Shown here: positions 1-9,097 of the stretch, in pieces
Layout: each line of letters opens with the position of its first letter
How positions within the stretch are numbered: position 1 is the stretch's first letter
DNA from: JANQEU01 sp965601455
Lineage (GTDB): Bacteria > Bacteroidota > Bacteroidia > Cytophagales > Cyclobacteriaceae
Length of the DNA: 64,000 nucleotides
Direction: 5' to 3'
NCBI GenBank assembly: GCA_965601455.1
Contig: OZ271831.1
Span: 372,001 to 436,000 of the forward strand
Program-made: the position numbers and the translations under genes
The notes under the pieces: generated by a model
What the model was told of the DNA's origin: nothing
Databases searched by the model: none
Seen by the model: the letters and a program-made list of their open reading frames with translations, nothing else

Positions 1-729
1 CCCTCGATCTGCAGCAAATTCAATTACTTCCGACATTTCCTCCTGGGTGAAAAAGTTACCATTCGCACCTTTCTTGTGTAAGTCGGGAAATATTTTTGAC
101 TCCATTCGAAAGCCTTGATAGTCTGTCAGGTGAAGATGAAGAACGTTTAGTTTCACTTTCGCCATGGCCTCAAGATTCTCAATGATCACTGATTTGGGAA
201 TCCAGTGTCGGCTAGCATCAATCATTAACCCTCGCCAGGGAAATCTTGGAGAGTCATTTATCGAGACATGTCTCAGTGATCGACCTTCGGCTAGTTGCTT
301 TATCGTTTCAAGAGCATGGATGGCTCCCCAAATTGAGATTGACTCAACGAATATCCCACCGTTATTAATACTTATCGAGTAGGATTCATCTGAATCCAAC
401 GATGGATATAATTCCCCTTCCGGGTTGCCAATGGAAATACTCAATCTGATAGAACTCTCTGAAGACTCATACATTTGAAAGTGTTCCAGGAATCGTTTTG
501 TGGCTCTTTCCAATCTGGGATTGTTTGGGCTTTCGATTTGGATGGAGCTCTCAAGAATGATTGCATCATCTCCAAATTCCAGGCTGGATGGTAAAGGAAT
601 TAATTCAAGCTTCAGGCGATCTTCTTCTGAGATAGGTGGAGGAGGTTGTTTGAAGAATAGAAAATAGCTGGATACAGCTCCTACCAAAAGGATGATGACT
701 ACAATGCCAAATACTTTAAGAAATTTCAT
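1..729 (-). CDS. GH20 beta-N-acetylhexosaminidase, N-terminal part (cut by window edge)
   Basis: The minus-strand frame is open from an ATG at 727-729 to base 1, giving 243 codons of a longer gene. An N-terminal hydrophobic stretch (residues 3-25) is a signal anchor or signal peptide. Residues 30-150 resemble the GH20b domain. The start of the GH20 barrel is then recognisable: FPWRGLMIDASRHW, followed by KLNVLHLHLTDYQGFRMES near residues 165-215. GH20 enzymes remove terminal N-acetylhexosamines from chitooligosaccharides or glycans, and this one probably acts in the periplasm or at the cell surface. The catalytic Asp-Glu pair would lie beyond the edge, so activity cannot be judged. It sits 9 bases after the GH140-like gene on the same strand, which suggests co-transcription. 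Confidence 0.88.
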   Translation of the reverse strand, partial: MKFLKVFGIVVIILLVGAVSSYFLFFKQPPPPISEEDRLKLELIPLPSSLEFGDDAIILESSIQIESPNNPRLERATKRFLEHFQMYESSESSIRLSISIGNPEGELYPSLDSDESYSISINNGGIFVESISIWGAIHALETIKQLAEGRSLRHVSINDSPRFPWRGLMIDASRHWIPKSVIIENLEAMAKVKLNVLHLHLTDYQGFRMESKIFPDLHKKGANGNFFTQEEMSEVIEFAADRG

Positions 730-738
730 AAAAGGAAG

Positions 739-2196
739 TTACTTACTCACTAAAATAAGTAACCTGTCAGGGTTTTTTTCTCGAGTGGTACTATCGATTG
801 TCACAATACCGTTCCCTGGATAGACCCCTTTTAATCTTCGCTTACCTGTAGTAGGATTGAATTCGTAAGCGGAAACAGAATTTTCAAATTTGTTCATGAC
901 AACTGATACTTTCTGACCCTTTGAGAGATAAATTAAAGCCCATTTATTGTTGATATCCCTGGCAGCTCGTATGTGGTTTTCTCCATCTGGATTTTGACCG
1001 TAAATCAGGGATTGATCGGGGATCATTTCAGCAATTGAGAACTCCTCAAATATGGTTCTGATGTGTTTAATTTGGTTTGCCCCGGGATGTTGCAATGAGC
1101 TCCTCCAATCTTCAATTGCCGGAATTGCAATATATCCACCCTTTTTGTACATCTGCCACACGGCATTATTACCGTAGGTATATCCGCAGGCTCCGGAAAG
1201 AAAATTCCAATAGGCATGAACACGTATGTCGTGGTCGTTAAAAAAACCTGAAGAAAAGTAGCTTGAATCTAAAATCAATCCTTCTTCATTCAGAACTTCT
1301 TTTGGGACTCTCAATGGGTTATCCCAATCCAGATACTCCCAAAATCGAATGGCAATACTCTCATATGCCGGTTCTCCTTCCACCACGGGTTTCCTTGGCG
1401 ATCTGAGGATGTCTTTTTCGGCCCAGTGATACACATGGTTATATCTTTTTGCGTGCCCACTTTGATACATATTGAAATCAAGCCAGGGTTCATTGTGGAG
1501 GTAATAGGATGATGAGCTCCCCCCTCTGGGGTGAAAGGAAATCAGGTGCATCCCTTCATCACCTTTTTCCAGTCCAGAAGCCATAGACTTCCAGATTTCC
1601 AGTACTTCTTCATTTGCAATATTTCGATCTCCCCCAAGAATCCAGACCAGATCCTTGTCCTTGTACCTTTTTCCAAGAAACAACCCAAAGTCTCTTGCAT
1701 TGTCCTTATCAAAAACGACTGGGCCAGCTCCAGGATGCTCTGAAAACACTTTATCTCCCCAGGTAGGAAGCAGTCCCATGACTAATCCTAATTCATTTGC
1801 TTTGTTAATGATGAAGTCCACATGCTGAAAGTAGAGTTCATTTGGCCGATTGGGGTCTAGGTTGTCGAATGGTTGTTGTCCGTAGGCGTTAGGTACTCGT
1901 AATCCATCATTTTCGGCTAAAACAACAGCCTGTATGACCGTAAACCCTTGCTCCTTTCTTGTTTCCAAGTAATGAGTAGCTTCCTCTCGATCCAATCGAT
2001 GAAAGAGCTCCCAGGCAGTGTCACCCAACCACAAGAAAGGAGTAGAATCATTATTCTGTAGGTAACGATTATTAGGGCTGACTCTCAATTGCGCAATCGC
2101 ATTTACGAATAGCGTTATGGACATGAATAACAGTATCATGATTTTTCCCGAATGCGGGAAATTCCGCTTCAAGCTCAAAGAGCCAATTACCTTCAT
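739..2196 (-). CDS. Secreted GH140/DUF4038-type glycoside hydrolase
   Basis: A 485-residue protein with a signal peptide ending near AIAQ (residue 36). A shorter start at Met20 is possible. The DUF4038 (apiosidase-like, GH140) pattern is clear: early FLWLGDTAWELFHRL, then a TIM-barrel with WILGGDRN (Asp190) and VVEGEPAYE (Glu273/275). These are the likely acid/base and nucleophile regions by family analogy. The C-terminal 90 residues look like the small beta-sandwich 'collagen-binding' domain often attached to this family. Known GH140 members cleave apiose-containing pectin side chains, but the substrate here is unknown. The neighbour is a GH20 gene 9 bases downstream. No SusC/SusD genes are present in the window. 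Confidence 0.82.
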   Translation of the reverse strand: MKVIGSLSLKRNFPHSGKIMILLFMSITLFVNAIAQLRVSPNNRYLQNNDSTPFLWLGDTAWELFHRLDREEATHYLETRKEQGFTVIQAVVLAENDGLRVPNAYGQQPFDNLDPNRPNELYFQHVDFIINKANELGLVMGLLPTWGDKVFSEHPGAGPVVFDKDNARDFGLFLGKRYKDKDLVWILGGDRNIANEEVLEIWKSMASGLEKGDEGMHLISFHPRGGSSSSYYLHNEPWLDFNMYQSGHAKRYNHVYHWAEKDILRSPRKPVVEGEPAYESIAIRFWEYLDWDNPLRVPKEVLNEEGLILDSSYFSSGFFNDHDIRVHAYWNFLSGACGYTYGNNAVWQMYKKGGYIAIPAIEDWRSSLQHPGANQIKHIRTIFEEFSIAEMIPDQSLIYGQNPDGENHIRAARDINNKWALIYLSKGQKVSVVMNKFENSVSAYEFNPTTGKRRLKGVYPGNGIVTIDSTTREKNPDRLLILVSK

Positions 2197-2226
2197 ACCT
2201 TTAAGATAAGTGGATCAATATCGAAT

Positions 2227-3054
2227 TCAAATCTTTCCTATATGGACCTTCGTCGTGAGTGTAGATTTGGCCTCCCCTCGATAACTTCCAGTAACGGGCA
2301 TGGTTCTTTGTGGCTCGTAACTGGTAGCAATTGGAATGTATTCCTGTGTTGTCCACAGACCGGAACTGGGATCTATTCCTATCCAGCCAGCTCCAGGAAG
2401 CCAGGCCTCTACCCAGGCATGCAATTCATGACCTTCACCTAGTTGATCATTAAATGCATAACCGCTCACAAACCTGGCTGGTATTTTCAAATGCCTCAGA
2501 AAGTGGATTAGCATCCATGAAAGGTCTCTGCAAGAACCGGAATTTTGATTGAAACAGGTATCTGGTTTCAGGAGGTTCTTTTTATACCTGGGTGAATGGT
2601 CCCAGCCGTTATGTATTTCACCAATTAGATGAGAAAGTAGGTCGACGGGGTTTTCTTCAACATCTTTGATCTTGTAATTTAACCATTTAACCATTCTTTG
2701 GGTGACCTCTTCCAAAGGTTTCAAATAAGCTTCCAACACCATTTGATCTTCAGCTTTTTTTGTAACGGAATCCTCAATGAAGAAATTAAAGGGATTGAAT
2801 GCGTGCATCTCTATTTCCAGATGAGCTGAAATTTTGAACCTTTCTGTCGGATCTGAAAAAAGACATTGTATCATGGTATTGTTCTCCGCATCCAACCGAT
2901 GAGAAGTACTTGTAGGAATGGGGTTAATCTTGATATCGAAGGAGTTTAGCCTTATGTATTCCCTATTCTGAGGATGGAAATGGAGGTATTGTGGCTCGAG
3001 AAATACGGGCGAGTTGTACTGGTATTCGGTTTCATGATCAACCTTAATGATCAT
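2227..3054 (-). CDS. Transglutaminase-like cysteine protease of the Anbu operon
   Basis: A 275-residue cytoplasmic protein with no signal peptide. Residues 1-80 match the bacterial transglutaminase-like N-terminal domain (beta-sandwich, start DHETEYQYNSPVFLEPQYL). The transglutaminase core follows, with a complete candidate triad: Cys175 in NSGSCRDLSW, His212 in ELHAWVEAW and Asp228 in IGIDPSSG. It is the last gene of a four-gene operon, and its ATG overlaps the Anbu stop by four bases (ATGA), implying translational coupling. The same four families co-occur in many Proteobacteria and Bacteroidota. In those operons it has been suggested, without proof, to act on peptides or peptide ligation products. 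Family assignment is firm; substrate is unknown. Confidence 0.9.
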   Translation of the reverse strand: MIIKVDHETEYQYNSPVFLEPQYLHFHPQNREYIRLNSFDIKINPIPTSTSHRLDAENNTMIQCLFSDPTERFKISAHLEIEMHAFNPFNFFIEDSVTKKAEDQMVLEAYLKPLEEVTQRMVKWLNYKIKDVEENPVDLLSHLIGEIHNGWDHSPRYKKNLLKPDTCFNQNSGSCRDLSWMLIHFLRHLKIPARFVSGYAFNDQLGEGHELHAWVEAWLPGAGWIGIDPSSGLWTTQEYIPIATSYEPQRTMPVTGSYRGEAKSTLTTKVHIGKI

Positions 3055-3797
3055 GAAAGGACCGATTGGTTTGTCAGGTCTTTTTCGAATGCTTTATCCA
3101 GGGCCACCGCTGGCAAATTGGCAATGGCTTCTGACAATTTGGAATTCCAGAATTCCGAAATACTTCGTAGCTCATTTTCTTCGAAACGGTGTTCAATTAT
3201 GTCGTGGCTATGATTGTAGAGCACCACGGTATCCAATGGGTAGTCCACGTCGTTAGACGATAAACGAGTAGCTTCAAAAGACAGGAAGCCAGCTTTCATC
3301 GCAAACGGCAAAGTGCTCTCGTGATTGAGTACACGCTTTAAAATGGGGTTGCCAAATCCGGTATTTCCAATAATGATATACGGAGTAGCAGGCCCAATTT
3401 CAATCCAATTTCCTTGTGGGTACAGCATGTATAGCTTAGCGGTTGGATCATCTTCCAATTGACCACCAACGATTGCGTGTAGGTTGAAATTCATTCCGGA
3501 TTCCTCAAGTGAATCTTTATCTTCATTTGCTACTCGCTTAACCTGTTCACCAAACTTATTCACGGCGTGGTAAAGCTTATTGAAGGATTCATCTTGTTCT
3601 TCAATTACCTCTTTGAAATACGTAATGGCCTTATCTCGTACCGAACGGAGACCTGAAGTCATGATGAAAAAAGAATGATTAGACCGCTGGACAGTAAAAA
3701 TCTTTTTAGCAGTTGTAGTATCGCTTCCAGAGGTAATTCGGGTATCGGCAATTCCTGCCACACCTTCCTTAGAGAGGATTCCAAGACAGTAGGTCAT
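3051..3797 (-). CDS. Anbu (ancestral beta-subunit) proteasome-type peptidase
   Basis: A 248-residue Ntn-hydrolase of the proteasome/HslV superfamily. The N-terminus MTYCLGILSKEGVAGIADTR is the Anbu signature. After Met removal, Thr becomes residue 1, the Asp of ADTR falls at position 17 as in proteasome beta subunits, and a Lys pair (30/31) matches the catalytic Lys region. Length fits Anbu (about 240-250) rather than HslV (about 180), and no HslU ATPase is adjacent. Characterised Anbu proteins form open-helical dodecamers with weak or undetected peptidase activity. The start codon overlaps the alpha-E stop by one base (TAATG on the coding strand). Confidence 0.92.
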   Translation of the reverse strand: MTYCLGILSKEGVAGIADTRITSGSDTTTAKKIFTVQRSNHSFFIMTSGLRSVRDKAITYFKEVIEEQDESFNKLYHAVNKFGEQVKRVANEDKDSLEESGMNFNLHAIVGGQLEDDPTAKLYMLYPQGNWIEIGPATPYIIIGNTGFGNPILKRVLNHESTLPFAMKAGFLSFEATRLSSNDVDYPLDTVVLYNHSHDIIEHRFEENELRSISEFWNSKLSEAIANLPAVALDKAFEKDLTNQSVLS

Positions 3798-4771
3798 TAC
3801 TGGTTTTGAGTTTGGTCCACGAAATTACTTTTAATCTTGAAATACTGATCGGTTACTGCATTAGAAATGTCGTTAAGTTTTAGCTGCAGTTGATCGATAT
3901 ATTCATGAAGTCCGTATTCTATGATCGTATCTACATCTGTGAATTCCAGTTCCGATCGTAATGCACCTAGTTTCTTTTCAGGATGTGTAGAATAGCCACT
4001 TGGATTACCGGATATACGGTGCAAAGCATCTTCAGCCGCTTGAATGCTATAGAAGACACTTCGGGGGAAGTATTTGTTCAACACTAAAAACTGGACCACC
4101 TTGTCTGTAGATATTTTTCCAAAGACTCTTCTGTAAGCGTTATACGCCCCGACTGAACTTAACAAAGCCGCCCAATGCAAGAAATCTAATGGAGTTCCAA
4201 CCTCCTCGATTGAAGGCAAAATGATGTGGTATTTTACATCGAGAATACGTGAAGTCTTGTCTGTGCGCTCAATGAATTTCCCCATTTTATTAAAGTACCA
4301 TCCTTCCGTTCTGGATTCATTCTCGTATGCAAGTCCATAAATGGTGAGAATCTTCGTTTTGATATTATCATAGAAGTCTCGGGGATCCTCTTTCTTCCAT
4401 ACTTTTCTTCTCTCTGCATTCTGGATATAGTGATACAACCCATTTAGGTTTTCCCAGGCCTCATTTGAGATGTTTTCACGTATTACTCGTGCATTTTCCC
4501 GGGCATGTTCAAGGCTGCGTATGATGGAGTTATCATAGTTCCGGTCGAAAGTGAGAAAATAGATTACATTGTTTTTCGAATACGATCGATAACCTTGTTC
4601 AAACAGTGCCCGATCTCCTGTGGTAGCAACCAAAGGTTCCCATTGTTCTTTGACCCCCGGAGGAAGATCGAGTGATAAGTTGAAGTTCACTTCAATAAAC
4701 CGTGCGTAGTTTTCCGCTCGCTCTATGTATCTACCTAGCCAAAATAGGGATTCTGCAACTCTACTTAGCAT
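3797..4771 (-). CDS. Alpha-E domain protein (DUF403)
   Basis: A 324-residue, mostly helical protein with the alpha-E opening MLSRVAESLFWLGRYIERAENYARF and the conserved central motif FIERTDKTSRILDVKYH. No catalytic motif is known for the family. It always travels with the circularly permuted ATP-grasp protein and usually with the transglutaminase. Here it lies 3 bases after the ATP-grasp gene and overlaps the Anbu start, so it is the second gene of the operon. By association it may support an ATP-dependent peptide-bond or amide ligase, which is inference. Confidence 0.92.
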   Translation of the reverse strand: MLSRVAESLFWLGRYIERAENYARFIEVNFNLSLDLPPGVKEQWEPLVATTGDRALFEQGYRSYSKNNVIYFLTFDRNYDNSIIRSLEHARENARVIRENISNEAWENLNGLYHYIQNAERRKVWKKEDPRDFYDNIKTKILTIYGLAYENESRTEGWYFNKMGKFIERTDKTSRILDVKYHIILPSIEEVGTPLDFLHWAALLSSVGAYNAYRRVFGKISTDKVVQFLVLNKYFPRSVFYSIQAAEDALHRISGNPSGYSTHPEKKLGALRSELEFTDVDTIIEYGLHEYIDQLQLKLNDISNAVTDQYFKIKSNFVDQTQNQ

Positions 4772-4774
4772 ATC

Positions 4775-6202
4775 TTATTCGCTTAGTACCCATGTATCCT
4801 TACTCCCACCACCTTGTGAGGAGTTCACCACTAGAGAGCCTGCCTTAAGTGCTACACGAGTGAGTGCTCCGGGGATAACTTCAATTTTATTACCGTAAAG
4901 AATATACGGACGAAGATCGACATGTCTGGCACCGAAACCGGATCGGGTAAGTGTAGGAACGGTTGATAATGATAGGGTAGGTTGTGCTATGTATTTGCGT
5001 GGATCTTTCTTTATTTTCTCCTTAAACTCCTTGTGCATCTTTTTGGTTGATTTTGGGCCAATCATCATTCCATATCCACCAGCTGCGTTGGTTTCTTTCA
5101 CCACGAGTTCAGAAATATTTTCTAAAACATAGGTTCTGTCTTGTTCATTTCCGCATTTGTAAGTGGGAACATTGGAAATAATTGGATCCTGATCCAGGTA
5201 GTATTTAATAATATCAGGCACATAGGTGTACACTGCTTTGTCATCGGCGACACCGGTACCGGGAGCATTCGCGATTGCAACATTTCCTGCTTTATACGCC
5301 TGAAATAATCCGGGTACTCCTAGCAGTGAGTCAGGATTAAAAGTGAGTGGATCCATGAAGGTATCATCGATCCTCCTGTAGATAACGTCAAGCTGCTGCA
5401 AACCCTTCGTAGTTTGCATATAGACGATGTTATTTTCTACAACCAGATCCTGTCCCGAAACCAGTTCAACAGCCATTTGCTGTGCGAGGTAGGAATGTTC
5501 GAAATAGGCGGAGTTATATATTCCCGGAGTAAGTACAGCGATGGTTGGATTGTCTTTTTTGCACATACTTGCCAGCATCTCCTGCAGTTTGTCCGGATAA
5601 TTCTTTACCGGGCGCACATTTAAGGAACCGAAAAGTGTTGAGAAGGCGTTTTTAACAATTTCTCGATTTTCGAGCATGTAGGAGACTCCTGACGGACATC
5701 GTAGATTGTCTTCTAATACATAAAAGTCTCCATCGTCATTTCTGACCAGGTCACTACCGGTAATGTGGCACCATACTCCATTGGGCGGATTTAGTCCTAT
5801 GCAAGGTTCTAGATAATCTTTTGAGGATAGAATTAGATCTTCCGGTATGATTTTATCCTTTAGAATTTTTCTATCGTGATAGAGGTCGTTAATGAAAAGA
5901 TTTAGTGCCTCAATTCTCTGAATCAATCCACGGTTGATAATGTCCCATTCTTTTGCACTGATGACCCTTGGAATAAGGTCTAGTGGTAAAATTTTCTCTA
6001 TCCCTTTATTGTCATGGTAGACATTGAAGGTCATACCGATGGAGAGTTGCGACTTATCTGTCGAATGCTGGAGCTGTTTTAGTTTTTTAAGGGGTATTTC
6101 TTCCAAGGAGCTTTTTAGTACGGAATAGGCTTCCCTTGTATTGCCGTTCTGGTCAATCATTTCATCGAAGAAATCTGTGCAAGCGTACTTTTCAAAGTGC
6201 AT
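4775..6202 (-). CDS. Circularly permuted ATP-grasp protein (DUF404/DUF407)
   Basis: A 475-residue protein with the circularly permuted ATP-grasp pattern: N-terminal FDEM...REAYSVL, then GSDLVRNDDGDFYVLEDNLRCPSG (about 150-175), YRRIDDTF, and KETNAAGGYGMMIGP toward the C-terminus. The family is predicted to form amide or peptide bonds with ATP, from genomic context and fold; no substrate is established. It is the first gene of the operon. The 109-base gap before it should hold the promoter and contains a perfect 16-bp palindrome at 6273-6288. Length is normal for the family. Confidence 0.92.
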   Translation of the reverse strand: MHFEKYACTDFFDEMIDQNGNTREAYSVLKSSLEEIPLKKLKQLQHSTDKSQLSIGMTFNVYHDNKGIEKILPLDLIPRVISAKEWDIINRGLIQRIEALNLFINDLYHDRKILKDKIIPEDLILSSKDYLEPCIGLNPPNGVWCHITGSDLVRNDDGDFYVLEDNLRCPSGVSYMLENREIVKNAFSTLFGSLNVRPVKNYPDKLQEMLASMCKKDNPTIAVLTPGIYNSAYFEHSYLAQQMAVELVSGQDLVVENNIVYMQTTKGLQQLDVIYRRIDDTFMDPLTFNPDSLLGVPGLFQAYKAGNVAIANAPGTGVADDKAVYTYVPDIIKYYLDQDPIISNVPTYKCGNEQDRTYVLENISELVVKETNAAGGYGMMIGPKSTKKMHKEFKEKIKKDPRKYIAQPTLSLSTVPTLTRSGFGARHVDLRPYILYGNKIEVIPGALTRVALKAGSLVVNSSQGGGSKDTWVLSE

Positions 6203-6272
6203 GGTCTGTAGCTTTTATCAACAATAGGTGATAATCATTAATAAATTTATATCAGAAACTTAAGTATCAGGT

Positions 6273-6288
6273 AATTCTTGCAAGAATT
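6273..6288. promoter_or_regulatory. Perfect 16-bp palindrome upstream of the Anbu operon
   Basis: AATTCTTGCAAGAATT reads identically on both strands and lies 71-86 bases upstream of the ATP-grasp start codon, in the only promoter-sized gap before that operon. It is also just after the stop of the FlgO/TPR gene (6312). It could be an operator for a dimeric regulator. As RNA it could fold, but it leaves no loop, so a DNA-binding role is more likely. No known regulator motif is recognised. Confidence 0.4.
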
Positions 6289-6311
6289 GACCATGTTTGA
6301 TGAAAATTGAA

Positions 6312-8042
6312 TTACCACAATCCCATTCTTTCCATAATATCGATGTATCTCGGGTCATCCATAAAGGGATTATTGCCGCCTTTCAGGCTGTAGTAGGGTA
6401 GTGAAGGATCTTTAATTTCATAGCATTCCTCCATGTACTTAAACCACAATTCAGGAGTTACTCTATTCTTCAATTTTCCCTGATACAATACCAAAAAAGC
6501 GTTCGGCGAGATGTGTACATCCTCTCGTAGTTTTTCCATTTGCTCAGTAACCAACCAAAAGGTTTCCTCGATGCTTTTTGTTTCCATGTAGGTCTTTCGC
6601 ACAAACGCATCTAGATTCACTGTAGGTGCTATATTGTTCAGGATCTTATTCATGGTAAGAATCGTTTCTTCGTCTTCAAGTCCGAATGGTTGATATAATT
6701 TGGATTGAGCGACAAAAAAACTTTCAGGATCCATTTGCTCTACCCTTTCCATATCCTTGATCATGCTCAACAGCTTTCCATCCTGGAAATACATTATCGA
6801 GCGAAATGCGAGCTTGGCAGAATTAAATGGATCAGTTTCTATTGCGTAGTTGATTTGATACCAGGCCTCTTCCCAATTGCCCGTGATCATTAGCATGTGG
6901 GCATAAACGTCTCTCGCCTTCAAACCAGGATCTGCTTCCAAAGCTGTTTCGACCATCTCTAGACCTTCCTTAAATTCGTATTTACTCAAAAAAGCATAAG
7001 ATCCTTTTGATGCAAGCAGTTCAGGACTTGTAGGGTCCAATCTTTCGGCTATCGCAATATTTGCTTGCGCAATCGAATCGGCAATTCTAAACTCAACCTG
7101 GTTTAATTGCTTGCGAATCCCTTGATTACCAGCAAGGCCTAGGTACGGGTGGATAAAATCAGGATCAATTTCAATGGCTTTCTTATATAAGCTATCTGAT
7201 ACGGCTAAGTCGGTTTCTGCAAAAGTTTGACGTACATGATTGCCTTTTAAGAGTAACCGGTAGGCCTCTTCATTTATCTTATTTTGAGAGTTTACCCTTT
7301 GCTTTACACTTACTAATTCCCCTAATTCTTCCGCCACTTTACCTGAAACATTGTTGTAAAGCTCTACCAAGCCACCAATATTTGTTTTGTAAGAATTGGA
7401 CCAGAGTATTTCCTCATTTGGTACTACATCAATCACCTTCAACCTCAATTCCACCAGGCTATCAATTCGAATCAACGTACCCTCAATAAGTGCATCTACT
7501 TGCAGTTCTGATGCGATTTCATTCAATGACTTATCAGATCCCTTGTATCGTTTCATTGAGGTTTGCGAGATCGTTTTTAGAGTACCCAGTCTCCCGATCT
7601 CATGGATTATCCCATCCTGGACTCCTTCAACGAGGTATTCCTGCGAAGGGTCCCCCATAAGGTTGGTGAAAGGCAATACTGCTACCGAGTTTAATCCCGA
7701 TAATGGACTTTCAGGAGTCTTTGCGAGTTTAACAATTCTCAATTTATCGGGATTGACTGCCAGGGGATTCTGAACAAAGTAAAATATAGAACCAAAAGCT
7801 ATAAAGAGGATGATCAGGTGGAGGAAAATCGCCTTCCAATTGAACGTTCCATGGAACAGAGAATAAACGATGATCGAGAGGGGACCAAATGCAATTAAAA
7901 TGATCAATAGATCCAGGATTACCGGATCTAAATCAAAACGCTCAAGAAGAAAGTTGCTTGCTTCAACGATAACCCAGGCTGTGCCTAGATAGATCGCGAG
8001 CCTGCTGCTGATTAGTTTTCCAATGCCGGGTGTGGTTTGCAC
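6312..8042 (-). CDS. Membrane FlgO/TolB_N-like and TPR-repeat protein
   Basis: A 576-residue protein. Three predicted membrane helices lie near residues 12-32, 43-63 and 71-90. A FlgO/TolB-amino-type domain follows (about 118-250, starting SVAVLPFTNLMGDPSQEYLVEG and including VDALIEGTLI). The rest is TPR-like helical pairs (for example around DSLYKKAIEIDPDFIHPYLGLA). This arrangement usually forms the C-terminal sensor half of adenylate cyclases, kinases or CadC-like regulators in Bacteroidota. Here no kinase, cyclase or DNA-binding output domain is fused at the N-terminus. The helices place the repeats on the far side of the inner membrane. Function is unknown; a signalling or protein-binding scaffold is plausible. 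Confidence 0.75.
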   Translation of the reverse strand: MQTTPGIGKLISSRLAIYLGTAWVIVEASNFLLERFDLDPVILDLLIILIAFGPLSIIVYSLFHGTFNWKAIFLHLIILFIAFGSIFYFVQNPLAVNPDKLRIVKLAKTPESPLSGLNSVAVLPFTNLMGDPSQEYLVEGVQDGIIHEIGRLGTLKTISQTSMKRYKGSDKSLNEIASELQVDALIEGTLIRIDSLVELRLKVIDVVPNEEILWSNSYKTNIGGLVELYNNVSGKVAEELGELVSVKQRVNSQNKINEEAYRLLLKGNHVRQTFAETDLAVSDSLYKKAIEIDPDFIHPYLGLAGNQGIRKQLNQVEFRIADSIAQANIAIAERLDPTSPELLASKGSYAFLSKYEFKEGLEMVETALEADPGLKARDVYAHMLMITGNWEEAWYQINYAIETDPFNSAKLAFRSIMYFQDGKLLSMIKDMERVEQMDPESFFVAQSKLYQPFGLEDEETILTMNKILNNIAPTVNLDAFVRKTYMETKSIEETFWLVTEQMEKLREDVHISPNAFLVLYQGKLKNRVTPELWFKYMEECYEIKDPSLPYYSLKGGNNPFMDDPRYIDIMERMGLW

Positions 8043-8080
8043 CTCATGAAATTGAAAAACTTTTCAGGAAAAGTCAATAG

Positions 8081-9088
8081 CTAATGAAGTAATGAAGTGA
8101 TACCATGGTAATTGTTTTGATGCATGGCTTCAATGATAGAGTTATAAAGCGGGATGCCAATTACCACATTTATTGGAAAAGTGATTCCTAATGCCATAGG
8201 TAAATAGAGGCTTGGGTTAGCATCAGGCACGGCATTTTTCATGGCAGCCGGCACGGCGATGTACGACGCGCTGGCTCCCAAGATTGCAAAAAGTAATTGA
8301 TTGCCTGCTGATTCGGTTATTTGAAAACTGATCAGTAAGGCGAGTAGGCCGTTGATAAAAGGCATTATGATGGAGAAAAGAACCGGATAGATCCCTTTGT
8401 TTACCATGGCAGAGAGGTGCTTTCCACTGGTAATTCCCATATCCAGTAAAAAGACAGCGAGGAAACCCTTGAAAATATCCGTAGTGAACGGCTTAATTCC
8501 CTGGGCTTGTTCCTCGCTTGCCATGAACCCTATTATCAAACTACCTACAATCAGTAGTACGCTTCCATTTGTAAATGAATGTCTTATAATTTTCGAGAAA
8601 GAGGCCGACGATTTTAGGTTCTCGGCTTTTCCGAAATAATTGATTAGAACCATACCAATGACGATAGCTGGTGCCTCCATCATGGCCATAACCGCTATCA
8701 TATGACCGCCAAAGAAAATTTGTTCGAAGTCCAAAAAAGAGGTGGCGGTCACAAAGGTCACAGCGCTTACCGAACCATAGGATGCAGCTATGGCACCTGC
8801 ATTAGCTACCCCAAGTTTCTTTTTGAGAACAAGGAAAGAAACAATTGGAATAATTGATGCAAGTAAAATACCGAGTAACATGCTCCATAGTATCTCTGAA
8901 TTGATTCCACTGTGGGATAATTCTTGGCCACCTTTAAAACCGATAGAGAGCAACAAATAGAACGAGATGAACTTGGATGAGTTATCCGGTATTTTTAAGT
9001 CACTTTTAACCTGGACCGCCAGTACCCCTAAAAGAAAAAATAAGAGGGCTGGATTCGTAATATTTTCAGTGATAGCCTGGAGGTTCAT
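8081..9088 (-). CDS. sbtA: SbtA-family sodium-dependent bicarbonate transporter
   Basis: A 335-residue polytopic membrane protein with about ten hydrophobic helices. It has the SbtA (PF05982) hallmarks: NPALLFFLLGVLAVQVKSDLKIP at the start, SIGFKGGQEL (about 51-60), GAIAASYGSVSAVTFVTA (about 98-115), a central hydrophilic loop, and GASASYIAVPAAMKNAVPDANPSLYL near the end. In cyanobacteria SbtA imports HCO3- with Na+; homologues are widespread in heterotrophs, where the role may be supplying carboxylases. No PII-like sbtB is adjacent. A small gene sits 9 bases upstream, and a LysR regulator is divergent. Confidence 0.9.
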   Translation of the reverse strand: MNLQAITENITNPALLFFLLGVLAVQVKSDLKIPDNSSKFISFYLLLSIGFKGGQELSHSGINSEILWSMLLGILLASIIPIVSFLVLKKKLGVANAGAIAASYGSVSAVTFVTATSFLDFEQIFFGGHMIAVMAMMEAPAIVIGMVLINYFGKAENLKSSASFSKIIRHSFTNGSVLLIVGSLIIGFMASEEQAQGIKPFTTDIFKGFLAVFLLDMGITSGKHLSAMVNKGIYPVLFSIIMPFINGLLALLISFQITESAGNQLLFAILGASASYIAVPAAMKNAVPDANPSLYLPMALGITFPINVVIGIPLYNSIIEAMHQNNYHGITSLLH

Positions 9089-9097
9089 GAGAAAGGC

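Noticed and set aside
7396..7773. 125-codon plus-strand ORF
   Set aside because: Opposite-strand shadow of the FlgO domain region; no start signal and no recognisable motif.
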